Below, in pieces: positions 26,919-34,917 of a stretch of DNA of 64,000 nucleotides. The position numbers and the translations under genes are program-made. The notes below the pieces were generated by a model. The model made no database searches, was not told the DNA's origin, and saw nothing but the letters and a program-made list of their open reading frames with translations. The stretch lies in NCBI GenBank assembly GCA_018262895.1, contig JADFDJ010000001.1:124001-188000 (forward strand), in the 5' to 3' direction. Each line of letters begins with the position of its first letter. Position 1 is the stretch's first letter. The stretch comes from Methanomassiliicoccus sp. (lineage in GTDB: Archaea; Thermoplasmatota; Thermoplasmata; Methanomassiliicoccales; Methanomassiliicoccaceae).

Positions 26919-27721
26919 TTTCCATCCTCCTTCCGGCGGGTCCTGCGGGGTATGGCATAGATGTCATCCCCATCCTTGATTATGACCACCTCCACGCCGT
27001 AGACCTGCTCCACCATCTGGGAGGTGATGACGTCCTCGGGCTTCCCAAAGGCCACGATCTTGCCCTTGGAGAGTATCATCACCTTATCGCAGTACTTGGC
27101 CAGGAGGTTGAGGTCGTGGGAGGCTATGACGATGGTGACGTTCCCGCTCAGCATGTCCCGAAGGTGCTCCATTATCTCCAGCTTGTACTTGAGATCGAGG
27201 TGCGCCGAAGGCTCGTCCACCAGCATGACCCTGGGACACTGCACCACGGCCTTGGCGAGGAGCACCCTCTGGGCCTCACCGGACGATAGCTCGGAGAACT
27301 TACGGTCCTTCAGGTGATAGACCCCGAACTTCTCCATGGCCTCTATGACCATGCCTTCGTCCTCCCTATTGTCCCACCACAGTCCCTTTGCGAACGGGTA
27401 CCGACCCAGGAACACCAGTTCCTGCACTGACATGTTGAAGTCCTCGCTGAACTCCGTGGGGACGTTGGCGCAGACCTTGGCGATCTCCTCGATCTTCATC
27501 TTGGTGAGGTCCTTTCCCTCCATCATGATGGTCCCCACCTTTGGGCGAAGGATGCCGTTGATAAGACGGAGCAGTGTGCTCTTTCCGGAACCATTGGGGC
27601 CGATCAGGCCAATGAACTCGCCCCTGTTCCCTTCGAACTCCACCCCTCTCAGCACCTCGGTGCCGTTGTAGCCGAACTGGACACCTTCGATCTTGATCGA
27701 CACCTGTGGATCATCCGCCAT
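26915..27721 (-). CDS. btuD: Corrinoid ABC transporter, ATP-binding protein
   Basis: 268-aa ATPase of the iron/B12 importer type. Walker A GPNGSGKST, Q-loop region, signature LSSGEAQRV, Walker B VMLVDEPSAHLD and the switch His in IASHDLN are complete. Overlaps cobD by 4 bases and btuC by 11. The family also includes siderophore/haem importers; the cob genes on the same transcript point to corrinoids. Confidence 0.92.
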   Translation of the reverse strand: MADDPQVSIKIEGVQFGYNGTEVLRGVEFEGNRGEFIGLIGPNGSGKSTLLRLINGILRPKVGTIMMEGKDLTKMKIEEIAKVCANVPTEFSEDFNMSVQELVFLGRYPFAKGLWWDNREDEGMVIEAMEKFGVYHLKDRKFSELSSGEAQRVLLAKAVVQCPRVMLVDEPSAHLDLKYKLEIMEHLRDMLSGNVTIVIASHDLNLLAKYCDKVMILSKGKIVAFGKPEDVITSQMVEQVYGVEVVIIKDGDDIYAIPRRTRRKEDGK

Positions 27722-28757
27722 ATTCTTTCCCCCTCCTGATCATAAGGTATACGAAGAACGGTGCGCCGATCAGAGATATTACCGCCCCGATGGGGAGCTC
27801 GTTGGGCCGTACCGCCAGGCGGGAGAACAGGTCCGCAGCTAGGAGCACGTTGGCGCCAAGCACCATGGACGTAGGTATGAGAAGCCGGTGATCTCCACCG
27901 ACAAGCATGCGGGAGGTATGGGGCACGATCAACCCTAGGAAGCCAATGATTCCAGAGAATGCCACCGAGATGGCCGTTAGCACAGAGACCAACAGGATGG
28001 TCATGCGCTTGAACATCCTCACATCCAACCCTAGGTGCTTGGCGTGCTCATCCCCCAAGAGGATTACGTTGAACTCCCGTGCATACAGCATGAACATCAC
28101 GGCCAGTATCAGGATGGGGATGATTATTATGAGGGCCTTGGTCCAGGACATGTAGGCGAACGAGCCGTACAGCCAGAACAGTGCCCCGTGCAGCCGGTTG
28201 TCATCGCTGGAAACGATGAGGACTGTGGTTATGGAGGATATGGCGATACCGATGATCATGCCGCTGAGGACAAAGTTGATCGATCTTCCACCCGCCGACT
28301 CCGCCAAGGTGAGAGTTATGAAGAACGCCATCAAGGCCCCCAGAAGAGCCGCCACAGGTGTGGTGTACTCCGCCAGAGAGACGATGGATATTCCCGCTAG
28401 AATGGATAATATCGCACCCAGGGCGGCACCGGAGGACACACCGGTGATGTAGGGGTCCACCAGGGGGTTGCGTATAAGAGCCTGCATGACCACTCCGGAC
28501 ACGGAAAGGCCGATGCCCACTCCCACGACGGCCACGCTGCGGACCATCCTTGACCACACGATCTGCTGCTCAGCATCACCGCTCATGGGTCCGAAGTTCG
28601 TGATGATATAGGACATGCTGTCGATGACCTTCGAAATATCGATGTCGACCGCACCCATTGACCAGGAGAGAACTAAAAGGAAGAAAAGGGACAGAAGGCC
28701 GATGACCAGCACTAACACTAGCTTTGCTTTAGACTTCTGGACGATCGAACCTTCCAT
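27711..28757 (-). CDS. btuC: Corrinoid ABC transporter, permease
   Basis: 348 aa, about ten hydrophobic helices of the FecCD/BtuC family. GVVMQALIRNPLVDPYITGVSSGAALGA contains in short pieces the family's conserved NPLxxPxxLGxxxGA region; the cytoplasmic coupling segment and the terminal IGAVISLIGAPFFVYLM are typical. Forms a dimer in the cytoplasmic membrane with BtuD and receives ligand from BtuF. Confidence 0.92.
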   Translation of the reverse strand: MEGSIVQKSKAKLVLVLVIGLLSLFFLLVLSWSMGAVDIDISKVIDSMSYIITNFGPMSGDAEQQIVWSRMVRSVAVVGVGIGLSVSGVVMQALIRNPLVDPYITGVSSGAALGAILSILAGISIVSLAEYTTPVAALLGALMAFFITLTLAESAGGRSINFVLSGMIIGIAISSITTVLIVSSDDNRLHGALFWLYGSFAYMSWTKALIIIIPILILAVMFMLYAREFNVILLGDEHAKHLGLDVRMFKRMTILLVSVLTAISVAFSGIIGFLGLIVPHTSRMLVGGDHRLLIPTSMVLGANVLLAADLFSRLAVRPNELPIGAVISLIGAPFFVYLMIRRGKEYGG

Positions 28758-28775
28758 TGTTTTTACCCCGGTGCC

Positions 28776-29876
28776 TTACTCGCGCCAACTCGCCACCAAG
28801 ACGGCGGGGGTGAACTGGGACGCGGTCCCGGAGGGGAGGTAGTCCGCATAGTCATCACCGATGATGTTCACACCATCGGCAGAGTGGGGCACCTCGCCGC
28901 TGAAGGCATCCGGATGTAGTATCTCCGCCAACAGCTGGACCGCATCGACCGTCCTCACCGACTCTCGGTTGAAGATGTTCTCGCTTTCCCCGGTCAAGAA
29001 GTATATGTTATTATTCTTTACCGCAGGGCTCTCCTTCCAGAGGGAGTCGCTCTTGAACCAAGCGCTGGTGTTCTCTGGGCTTTCAGGCGAGTACATGATG
29101 GTCATGATGATGTAGTCCACGGAGGATGCCTTGCTCTTCAGGACCTCATCCGAGGCCATCTCGAAGCCGTTCATTTCAGCGAACACGTTGATACCCCCAG
29201 CCAGATCGATGATCTCGCCGATGGCCGTCCCTCCGCCCGCCGGCCATACATTGGTGAATCCCGCCTCCGCATAGGTAACAAACATGATGGATGGCTCGTC
29301 ATCACCACTAATGGCCTCACCGATAGAGGATATCTTGGACTGCATGTCATCGACCATCTCGCTCGCCTTGGACTCCAGGCCCACGAGCTTTCCGATCATG
29401 TTGATGTTGTCGTAGACCATGGATATGTTGGTGGCGGCGTTCACCACTAGCACCGTGTATCCCGCAGAGCGGAGCTGGGTGGCCATATCTATCTGTGTCT
29501 GGACGCTGTTGCTCACGATGACCAGGTCAGGGTTGTAGGAGATGACCTTCTCGTAGCTTGGCGTGTAGAAACCGCCTATGGTCTTGCCAGCGTCACGGAG
29601 GTCTTTGACCCCTTGAGGATAGTCGCAGTAGTCCGTGACCGCCACCAGCTTATCTGTAAGGTCCAAGGCCGCCACGACCTCGGATATGTCCGGTGCGCAG
29701 GACACTATCCTGCTGGGAGAAGCGCTCAAAGTCACGTTCATGCCCGAGGCATCGGTGACGGTGGCCGCTTGCGACCCTGCGTTCTTGTTCTGACTCAATG
29801 CTACCACTGCCACGATGGCCACGACCAGCACGGCCACCAAAGCGATGGCGATCATCTTCCTATTTCCTGACCCCAT
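28776..29876 (-). CDS. btuF: Corrinoid-binding extracellular protein
   Basis: About 366 aa, helical-backbone substrate-binding protein. An N-terminal hydrophobic anchor (IAIALVAVLVVAIVAVVAL) after a short basic stretch suggests membrane tethering; no lipobox Cys is present. Typical segments are PSRIVSCAPDISEVVAAL and YNPDLVIVSNS. The ATG at 29876 is chosen because GAGGGTGATC, nearly the full anti-16S sequence, precedes it; the frame extends to 29921, across the operator. First gene of the eight-gene operon. Confidence 0.88.
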   Translation of the reverse strand: MGSGNRKMIAIALVAVLVVAIVAVVALSQNKNAGSQAATVTDASGMNVTLSASPSRIVSCAPDISEVVAALDLTDKLVAVTDYCDYPQGVKDLRDAGKTIGGFYTPSYEKVISYNPDLVIVSNSVQTQIDMATQLRSAGYTVLVVNAATNISMVYDNINMIGKLVGLESKASEMVDDMQSKISSIGEAISGDDEPSIMFVTYAEAGFTNVWPAGGGTAIGEIIDLAGGINVFAEMNGFEMASDEVLKSKASSVDYIIMTIMYSPESPENTSAWFKSDSLWKESPAVKNNNIYFLTGESENIFNRESVRTVDAVQLLAEILHPDAFSGEVPHSADGVNIIGDDYADYLPSGTASQFTPAVLVASWRE

Positions 29877-29907
29877 ATGATCACCCTCAAATGATGCTAC
29901 TTCTAAA

Positions 29908-29926
29908 GTTGGATGATTCATCCAAC
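29908..29926 (-). promoter_or_regulatory. Perfect palindromic operator of the btu/cob operon
   Basis: GTTGGATGATTCATCCAAC is a perfect 9+1+9 inverted repeat. On the minus strand it lies about 33 bases (centre to centre) downstream of a TATA-like CTTATATG (29947-29954), covering the expected transcription start, the classical place for an archaeal repressor. Confidence 0.65.
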
Positions 29927-29946
29927 AGTGTCTAGATAATGGTCGG

Positions 29947-29954
29947 CATATAAG
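29947..29954 (-). promoter_or_regulatory. TATA box of the btu/cob operon
   Basis: CTTATATG on the minus strand, the best TATA match in the 30016-29877 gap. It is flanked downstream by the palindrome and upstream by a separate half-site. Confidence 0.5.
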
Positions 29955-29966
29955 GTCTTTCCTAGG

Positions 29967-29977
29967 GTTGGATGTAT
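29967..29977 (+). promoter_or_regulatory. Operator half-site upstream of the btu promoter
   Basis: GTTGGATGTAT, identical over 11 bases to the left part of the cobT site. It lies just upstream of the btu TATA box, so the promoter is bracketed by two copies of the motif. Confidence 0.45.
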
Positions 29978-30015
29978 CGACGTTCTAAGAATGAAAAACA
30001 GGGGTCGAAAGGGGT

Positions 30016-31083
30016 TTAGATGTCCAGGTGGCGGACCCAACCGAAGGGGTCTGGCCTCTCGCCGACCTGGATGCCAGTTATCTCGTCAAAGAGCCTCTGA
30101 GCCAGGGGACCGGTCTTGTTATCGTTTATGGTGACCGTCTCCCCCTTGTGGAACAGCTCTCCGACCGGAGATATTACGGCGGCCGTTCCCGTTCCGAATA
30201 TCTCGGTCATGCTGCCGTCCTTGATCGAGGCCATGACCTCATCGATGCTGATCCTCCTCTCCTCGACCTTGATGCCCCAGTGCCGGGCGAGCTGCAGTAC
30301 GCTGTCCCTGGTGACGCCGGCGAGGATCGTGCCCTCGAGGGGCGGGGTTATGAGGGTCCCGTCCTTGTAGAAGCATATGTTCATTGTCCCCACCTCATCG
30401 ATGTACTTCTCATGGACCCCATCGAGCCACAGCACCTGCGAGTACCCCTTCTTCTTGGCCTCGTGGGCAGGCAGCAGGGAGGCGGCATAGTTGGCCGCGG
30501 TCTTGGCCTCGCCCAGCCCTCCGCGGACGGCTCGGACGAACTCGCCGGAGGTCATCAGGCTGACAGGGTTGAACCCTTCCTTGTAGTACGCGCCCACCGG
30601 CCCGGTGATGATGAAGAAGGTGTACTTCTCCGAGACCCGGACGCCGATGTAGTCCTCGGTGGCGAAGGTGAAGGGACGGATGTACAGGGAGGTACCCTTC
30701 TTTTTGGGTATCCACTGCTCATCTAGTGTGACCAAGGCCTCCACCGCCCCCACGAAAAGGTCCTTCTCGACGCGGGGGATGCATAGCCGGTCAGAGGAGT
30801 GCAGCATCCTCTCAGCATGCTTGTCCGGGCGGAAGATGTTGACCCCTCCCTTACGGTCGCGGAAGGCCTTCAGGCCCTCGAAGACGCTCTGTCCATAGTG
30901 AAGTGCGGACAAGGATGGCAGGATCTCGATCTTTCCGAAGGGTACGATTTTCGGTACCTGCCACTCATCGTTGGCATAGTCCATCTGGAACATGTGGTCG
31001 GAGAACGTCTCTCCGAAGGTCAGATGGTCGAAATCAACCTCACCGATCCTGCTGTTTACGACCTTGTGCGTTTCAAATCTCAA
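30016..31083 (-). CDS. ilvE: Branched-chain amino acid aminotransferase
   Basis: 355 aa, fold-type IV PLP enzyme of the longer BCAT group: HMFQMDY, LHYGQSVFEGLKAFR, the PLP lysine K194 in GEAKTAANYAASL, VLWLDG and EVGTMN. Final step of Leu, Ile and Val synthesis. An in-frame TAA directly precedes the TTG at 31083, so TTG is the furthest possible start. A TATA-like TTATATT (minus strand, about 31119-31125) fits. Confidence 0.93.
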   Translation of the reverse strand: MRFETHKVVNSRIGEVDFDHLTFGETFSDHMFQMDYANDEWQVPKIVPFGKIEILPSLSALHYGQSVFEGLKAFRDRKGGVNIFRPDKHAERMLHSSDRLCIPRVEKDLFVGAVEALVTLDEQWIPKKKGTSLYIRPFTFATEDYIGVRVSEKYTFFIITGPVGAYYKEGFNPVSLMTSGEFVRAVRGGLGEAKTAANYAASLLPAHEAKKKGYSQVLWLDGVHEKYIDEVGTMNICFYKDGTLITPPLEGTILAGVTRDSVLQLARHWGIKVEERRISIDEVMASIKDGSMTEIFGTGTAAVISPVGELFHKGETVTINDNKTGPLAQRLFDEITGIQVGERPDPFGWVRHLDI

Positions 31084-31424
31084 TTACATCGCCTATGTGC
31101 CTTCCGGTAACACGCAAGGAATATAAGATTCTGTTCAAGCTGGTTTAGCATCGGCCAGGCGTCAGAAGCCGATGCAGGATGATGTGAGAAGAAGGGAATA
31201 ATAGCGGGGGATCAGTTGACAAGAGGAGGTAACTGAATGGCGGCAGTCCAAGGGACTTTTCCCCCGCTTGAACGAGGACCGAAATTCCTGCATTTAAAAA
31301 GGTTGGGGTTGGTTATTAAGAGTGATAACAGTGCACACGAGGGCAATTCTTTTTCACACTGAATCTGACACCAAGATCCTCGACGACTGTTCAATTTTTA
31401 AGTCAAATGCCCATTTGTGTCCAT
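31084..31424. other. 341-bp intergenic region with hairpin and small reading frame
   Basis: Holds the ilvE promoter (minus strand), a perfect 8-bp stem hairpin GCATCGGC...GCCGATGC at 31148-31175 with a 12-base loop, the small candidate reading frame listed separately, and the dut promoter at its right end (CAATTTTTAAG, 31392-31402). Confidence 0.5.
31237..31362 (+). CDS. Candidate small protein (41 aa)
   Basis: ATG at 31237 with GAGGAGGT 7 bases upstream, one of the strongest ribosome-binding sites in the window, and a TATA-like AATAATAG at about 31195-31202. The product is basic and has no recognised motif. The excellent initiation signals are the only evidence; it may be a chance frame. 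Confidence 0.3.
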   Translation: MAAVQGTFPPLERGPKFLHLKRLGLVIKSDNSAHEGNSFSH

Positions 31425-31943
31425 ATGTGCATCCTTCCCGATCATGAGATATTGGGGCGTCTCCGCGACGGCGAGCTTAAGATCGACGGCTACTCCGAAG
31501 AGTCCCTCACCCCCAACGGCTACGACCTCAGAATTTCTGAGATTAGGACCCCGGGTGGCGGGGAGGTTAGGGAGGGCACGGCGGTAATTCCTGCGGGAAC
31601 CATGTTCTTCGTCTCCACCGTGGAGCGGGTGGAGCTGCCCCCTTCGCTCAGCGCCCAGCTTTGGCTGCGGACGTCCTGGATGAGGAAAGGGCTGCTTGCT
31701 GGCCTGGGAAAGGTGGACGCCGGTTTCCACGGAACCCTCACTTTCATGGCGGTGAACGTGTCCTCCGCACCGGTGGATGTGCCCATCGGCAGCAGGTTCG
31801 TCCAGATCGTTTTTGAGACCCTTACATCGCCGGCGAGGCTAACCTATGAGAAGAGGAGCGGAAACTATCAGGGGCAGCAGGGGATAACCCTAGCACCAGT
31901 CAACCAGGCCGATGTCGGCGGAGAAGACGCTCATCGACGGTGA
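31425..31943 (+). CDS. dut: dUTPase of the dCTP-deaminase fold family
   Basis: About 172 aa. SLTPNGYDLRI, LWLRTSWMRKGLL and KVDAGFHGTLTF show the dCTP deaminase/dUTPase trimeric fold. The Asp of the dUTPase motif is kept (VDAGFHG), but the Glu required for deamination, two to four residues further on, is replaced (TFMAVN instead of LEFxN), fitting the archaeal dUTPase subfamily. ATG 31425 is chosen because the TATA box at 31392-31402 puts transcription there and the family starts near ILPDHEI; ATG 31407 is in frame. Its 3' end overlaps trm5 by 54 bases. Confidence 0.82.
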   Translation: MCILPDHEILGRLRDGELKIDGYSEESLTPNGYDLRISEIRTPGGGEVREGTAVIPAGTMFFVSTVERVELPPSLSAQLWLRTSWMRKGLLAGLGKVDAGFHGTLTFMAVNVSSAPVDVPIGSRFVQIVFETLTSPARLTYEKRSGNYQGQQGITLAPVNQADVGGEDAHRR

Positions 31944-32909
31944 GTACGTCTTCAGCTCCTCTGAGCGAATGACTGTGATCTTCACTCCCATCCCCCTGGC
32001 CTCGGTCACCAGACGGTCAAGGATGGGCTCGATGTCATCACGCTCGCAGATGGTGTAGAAGTGTATCACCCCGCCCATCTTGAGACGGGTGAGGGCATCG
32101 TGGAAGAAGTCTCTGGCGGAATGGGGGAGGTTCATGATTATTCTGTCAGCGCAGGGCACGTCAAAAATCAGCTGACGGGCATCCCCCTCAAGAGGGACGA
32201 CGTTCCTGACCTTGTTGAGCTGAACGTTCCTGATCAGGTACTCCACGGCATCGTGGTTCAGGTCCATGGCGTAGACCACCTCCGGGGATGCGTGCTTGGC
32301 TATCATAATGGAGAAGGGGCCTGCTCCGGCGAACATGTCCACCACCGTCTCCCCCTCCCTGACCAAGCTGGCGACGCGGTAGCGCTCGTTGGACAGCCGG
32401 GGATTGAAGTACACCTTCGCCGGGTCAATTATCAGCCTGACGCCGTACTCGATATGAACGGTCTCCGTATCGCTCTCCCCGGCGACCACTTGGAGGTCCC
32501 GCACCCGTAGCTCCCCCTTGACCCCCTTGTCCAGGGCTACGGTGCGAAGGCGGGGGAATGTCCTCATTAGAGCCTCCCCTACCGATGACGCCAGCTTCGT
32601 AAGGTCATCCTCCAGGCGGATGATGGCCACATCGCCTATGACGTCGAAGGCCGAGGGCAGCCTCTCCTTCACCTCCTCGTCCGCGTCCATATGCGTCCTG
32701 TAGTCCGAGCTCATCAGCTCCCGCTCGTCCAGATCGGCATCTACCAGCTCGTACCCCAGAATGGAGGCCTTGTCCGAGAGCACAGGGAACAGGATGTGAT
32801 CGCCTTCCCTTCGAATGCGCAGGGAGATGTCCAGCAGCCCCTCGGCTAAAAGCTTTTTACGTATGGACTCGGCTTCTCCCCTCGGCGCCTTCAGACAGGT
32901 GGAGCGCAT
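31890..32909 (-). CDS. trm5: tRNA (guanine-37-N1)-methyltransferase Trm5
   Basis: About 339 aa. N-terminal D1 domain (CLKAPRGEAESIRKKL), an OB-like middle and a class I methyltransferase domain: VVDMFAGAGPFSIMIAKHA (SAM site), VYAMDLNHDAV and NLPHSARDFF. Makes m1G37 next to the anticodon, needed for reading-frame maintenance. The ATG at 32909 fits the conserved N-terminus; the frame continues to 32999 across dphB. A minus-strand TATA-like AAATATCAAT lies inside dphB at about 32930-32940. Confidence 0.9.
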   Translation of the reverse strand: MRSTCLKAPRGEAESIRKKLLAEGLLDISLRIRREGDHILFPVLSDKASILGYELVDADLDERELMSSDYRTHMDADEEVKERLPSAFDVIGDVAIIRLEDDLTKLASSVGEALMRTFPRLRTVALDKGVKGELRVRDLQVVAGESDTETVHIEYGVRLIIDPAKVYFNPRLSNERYRVASLVREGETVVDMFAGAGPFSIMIAKHASPEVVYAMDLNHDAVEYLIRNVQLNKVRNVVPLEGDARQLIFDVPCADRIIMNLPHSARDFFHDALTRLKMGGVIHFYTICERDDIEPILDRLVTEARGMGVKITVIRSEELKTYSPSMSVFSADIGLVDWC

Positions 32910-32919
32910 GGTGTTGCCG

Positions 32920-33738
32920 ATGGGCGAATTGATATTTGTCGGTTTAGGGATGTCCAGGGCCGAGGACATGAGCGTTAGGGCGTTGACCACCCTGCGCAAC
33001 TGTGATGAGATCTACGCGGAGTACTACACCTCCAAACTTAACGATGCCTCGCACAAGGACGTGGAGGCGTTCATCGGGAAGAAGGTGACCGTGCTCAAGC
33101 GCGGGGACGTGGAGGAGAAGGACATCATCATAAAGGCGGCCAGGGATCGCAGGGTCGCCTTCATCACCGCCGGGGACCCCATGTCCGCGACCACCCACCT
33201 GGACCTCAGGCTCCGCGCGGTGGATGAGGGGATAAGCACCGATCTCATAAACGGCGTGTCCATCTTCACCGCCTGTGCCGCCGCCCTTGGCCTGCAGCCG
33301 TACAAGTTCGGCCGTACGGTGACGATCCCCCTGCCGGAGCAAGGGTTCCTGCCTTCATCGCCGTACGAGAACATACTGGAGAACTACTCGCGAGGGCTCC
33401 ACACGCTCATCCTATTGGACATAAAGGCCGAGGAGAACCGCTACATGACCGCCCCCATGGCCATGCGATGGCTGCTGGACGCGGAGAAGAGGATCGGGTC
33501 CGGCCTGGTGAAGGACGATTCCTTGTTCTGCGCCGCCGCCCGGGTGGGCTCGCCCAAGCAGGCGCTGTTCGCCGGATACCCTGACGAGATACTCACCGTG
33601 GACCTGGGGCCGCCCCTGCACTGCATGGTAATGCCCGGCCGCCTGCACTTCATGGAGGCGAGGGGTTTGGTGGCCTTCGCGAACGCCCCCCGGGAGATAT
33701 TGGACGAGAGAGGATCAGGGAGCGAACCCAAGCAGTAG
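32920..33738 (+). CDS. dphB: Diphthine synthase
   Basis: About 272 aa, SAM-dependent methylase of the tetrapyrrole-methylase fold acting on the modified His of elongation factor 2. ELIFVGLGMSRAEDMSVRAL, VAFITAGDPMSATTH and GVSIFTACAAALGLQPYKFG match the family closely. The ATG at 32920 gives the conserved start; ATG 32908 is a four-residue longer alternative. Only 10 bases separate it from the divergent trm5 start. Confidence 0.93.
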   Translation: MGELIFVGLGMSRAEDMSVRALTTLRNCDEIYAEYYTSKLNDASHKDVEAFIGKKVTVLKRGDVEEKDIIIKAARDRRVAFITAGDPMSATTHLDLRLRAVDEGISTDLINGVSIFTACAAALGLQPYKFGRTVTIPLPEQGFLPSSPYENILENYSRGLHTLILLDIKAEENRYMTAPMAMRWLLDAEKRIGSGLVKDDSLFCAAARVGSPKQALFAGYPDEILTVDLGPPLHCMVMPGRLHFMEARGLVAFANAPREILDERGSGSEPKQ

Positions 33739-34647
33739 CATGAGCCGCACACGGTCCCCCGCCTCGGGATCGGTCCGACCGGCATAGCGGATCTTGGCGT
33801 TGGGGACCCGAGGCACGATGCGGTCCAGGACGGCCTTCAGCGTGTACTGGTCTATCTCACTGCCGATTACCACGATGATAGCCAGGACGACCTTTTCCAG
33901 GGGCTGGTCGAACCACGGGGATGTGAACGCCTCTGTCACTGCCTGCACCTCTCCGTTCATACCTCCTCCCTCCCCTATCCCCAGGCGGAAATTGTCGACC
34001 CCGCTGAGGTCACCTCGCAATGTGTTCAGGTCTGCTCGGGTGAGGACCTGCGCCAGCTCCATGGCCGGGAACAGCATGATGGTGTCCATCACCCTGAAGG
34101 CGCGCCGCAGCGGCAGGTTGGGGGTCAGTTTCAGCAGCCCGTCGTTCGGGTACGTTATGGTGGCATGGGCAGCCTGAATGATGCCAGGAAGAGCCTTCTC
34201 GGCCGTGTCGCGCCTGCAGGGACCTTCCACGGAGAAGGGCATGGCCGCGGAGACCACCACCAGCTCGCTCTGGCGACGCGCGAAGTGAGCGATGCCAGGC
34301 GTCAGATGGGAACCGGTCTCACCTCCCAGCCCGGTGAACAGGAACAGGATGTCACTGTCCCCCAGCGCCTCCTTCACTGCCCTGACCGCACGGTTGTCCA
34401 TGGAGCTCAACAGTCGGGGGGACATCGATCGTACCATGCGCACGCTGTCATCGTCCAGGACCACCCTGCGATGGTACGGGTGAGGGGCGCAGCTATCCCT
34501 GGCACTGCACAAGGATACGGAATCGAAGGGACAGCTGGCTATGGTATTGCATCCTGCCCCCCCGATGCCCACGGCACGTAACCTTGGTCTTTCCTTACCA
34601 TCACTGACCCCCAGAGGGAGTATGTCCCGTGCCATCCACTTCGACAT
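33715..34647 (-). CDS. Divergent FtsZ/tubulin-superfamily protein
   Basis: 310 aa. GTP-binding features of FtsZ are visible: AVGIGGAGCNTI (26-36), the tubulin-signature position TGLGGETGSHLTP (105-116), PFSVEG (137-142) and YPNDGLL (166-172). The signature differs from canonical GGGTGTG, and the T7 loop region (about 203-213, TRADLNTLRG) lacks the second acidic residue needed for GTP hydrolysis. No C-terminal FtsA/ZipA-type tail. Likely a third-type FtsZ paralogue, possibly with altered polymerisation; role unknown. Overlaps dphB by 24 bases at the 3' end. Confidence 0.75.
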   Translation of the reverse strand: MSKWMARDILPLGVSDGKERPRLRAVGIGGAGCNTIASCPFDSVSLCSARDSCAPHPYHRRVVLDDDSVRMVRSMSPRLLSSMDNRAVRAVKEALGDSDILFLFTGLGGETGSHLTPGIAHFARRQSELVVVSAAMPFSVEGPCRRDTAEKALPGIIQAAHATITYPNDGLLKLTPNLPLRRAFRVMDTIMLFPAMELAQVLTRADLNTLRGDLSGVDNFRLGIGEGGGMNGEVQAVTEAFTSPWFDQPLEKVVLAIIVVIGSEIDQYTLKAVLDRIVPRVPNAKIRYAGRTDPEAGDRVRLMLLLGFAP

Positions 34648-34917
34648 TCTGTCATACCGTCATAAATCTATCCTGGTAGAAGGCAGTTCTAAGTAATGGT
34701 CTTGGAAATTTATATATGGGCCTGATATACGCACAGGAACCTGATTTTGAGCTCCAAATATCCTATGAAGAAAAAACTATATCTCTAATTATTTCAAGGC
34801 CAATATCCCATTTGATCGCTACCACGTAGGAAGTCCTTCCCGCCCTATGGTGAGCACAAATCCCTTTTTCTACTGCACAGTCATTGCCCATGAGAGCCGA
34901 GAAGAGAGGTAGCGTCC
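34648..34917. promoter_or_regulatory. AT-rich intergenic region upstream of herA
   Basis: A 270-bp gap. TATA-like TTTATATATG at about 34711-34720 and further AT runs to 34796 lie far from the herA start, so either herA has a leader near 170 bases or a short RNA is made here. Directly before the ATG is GAGAGGT, a good ribosome-binding site. Confidence 0.35.
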
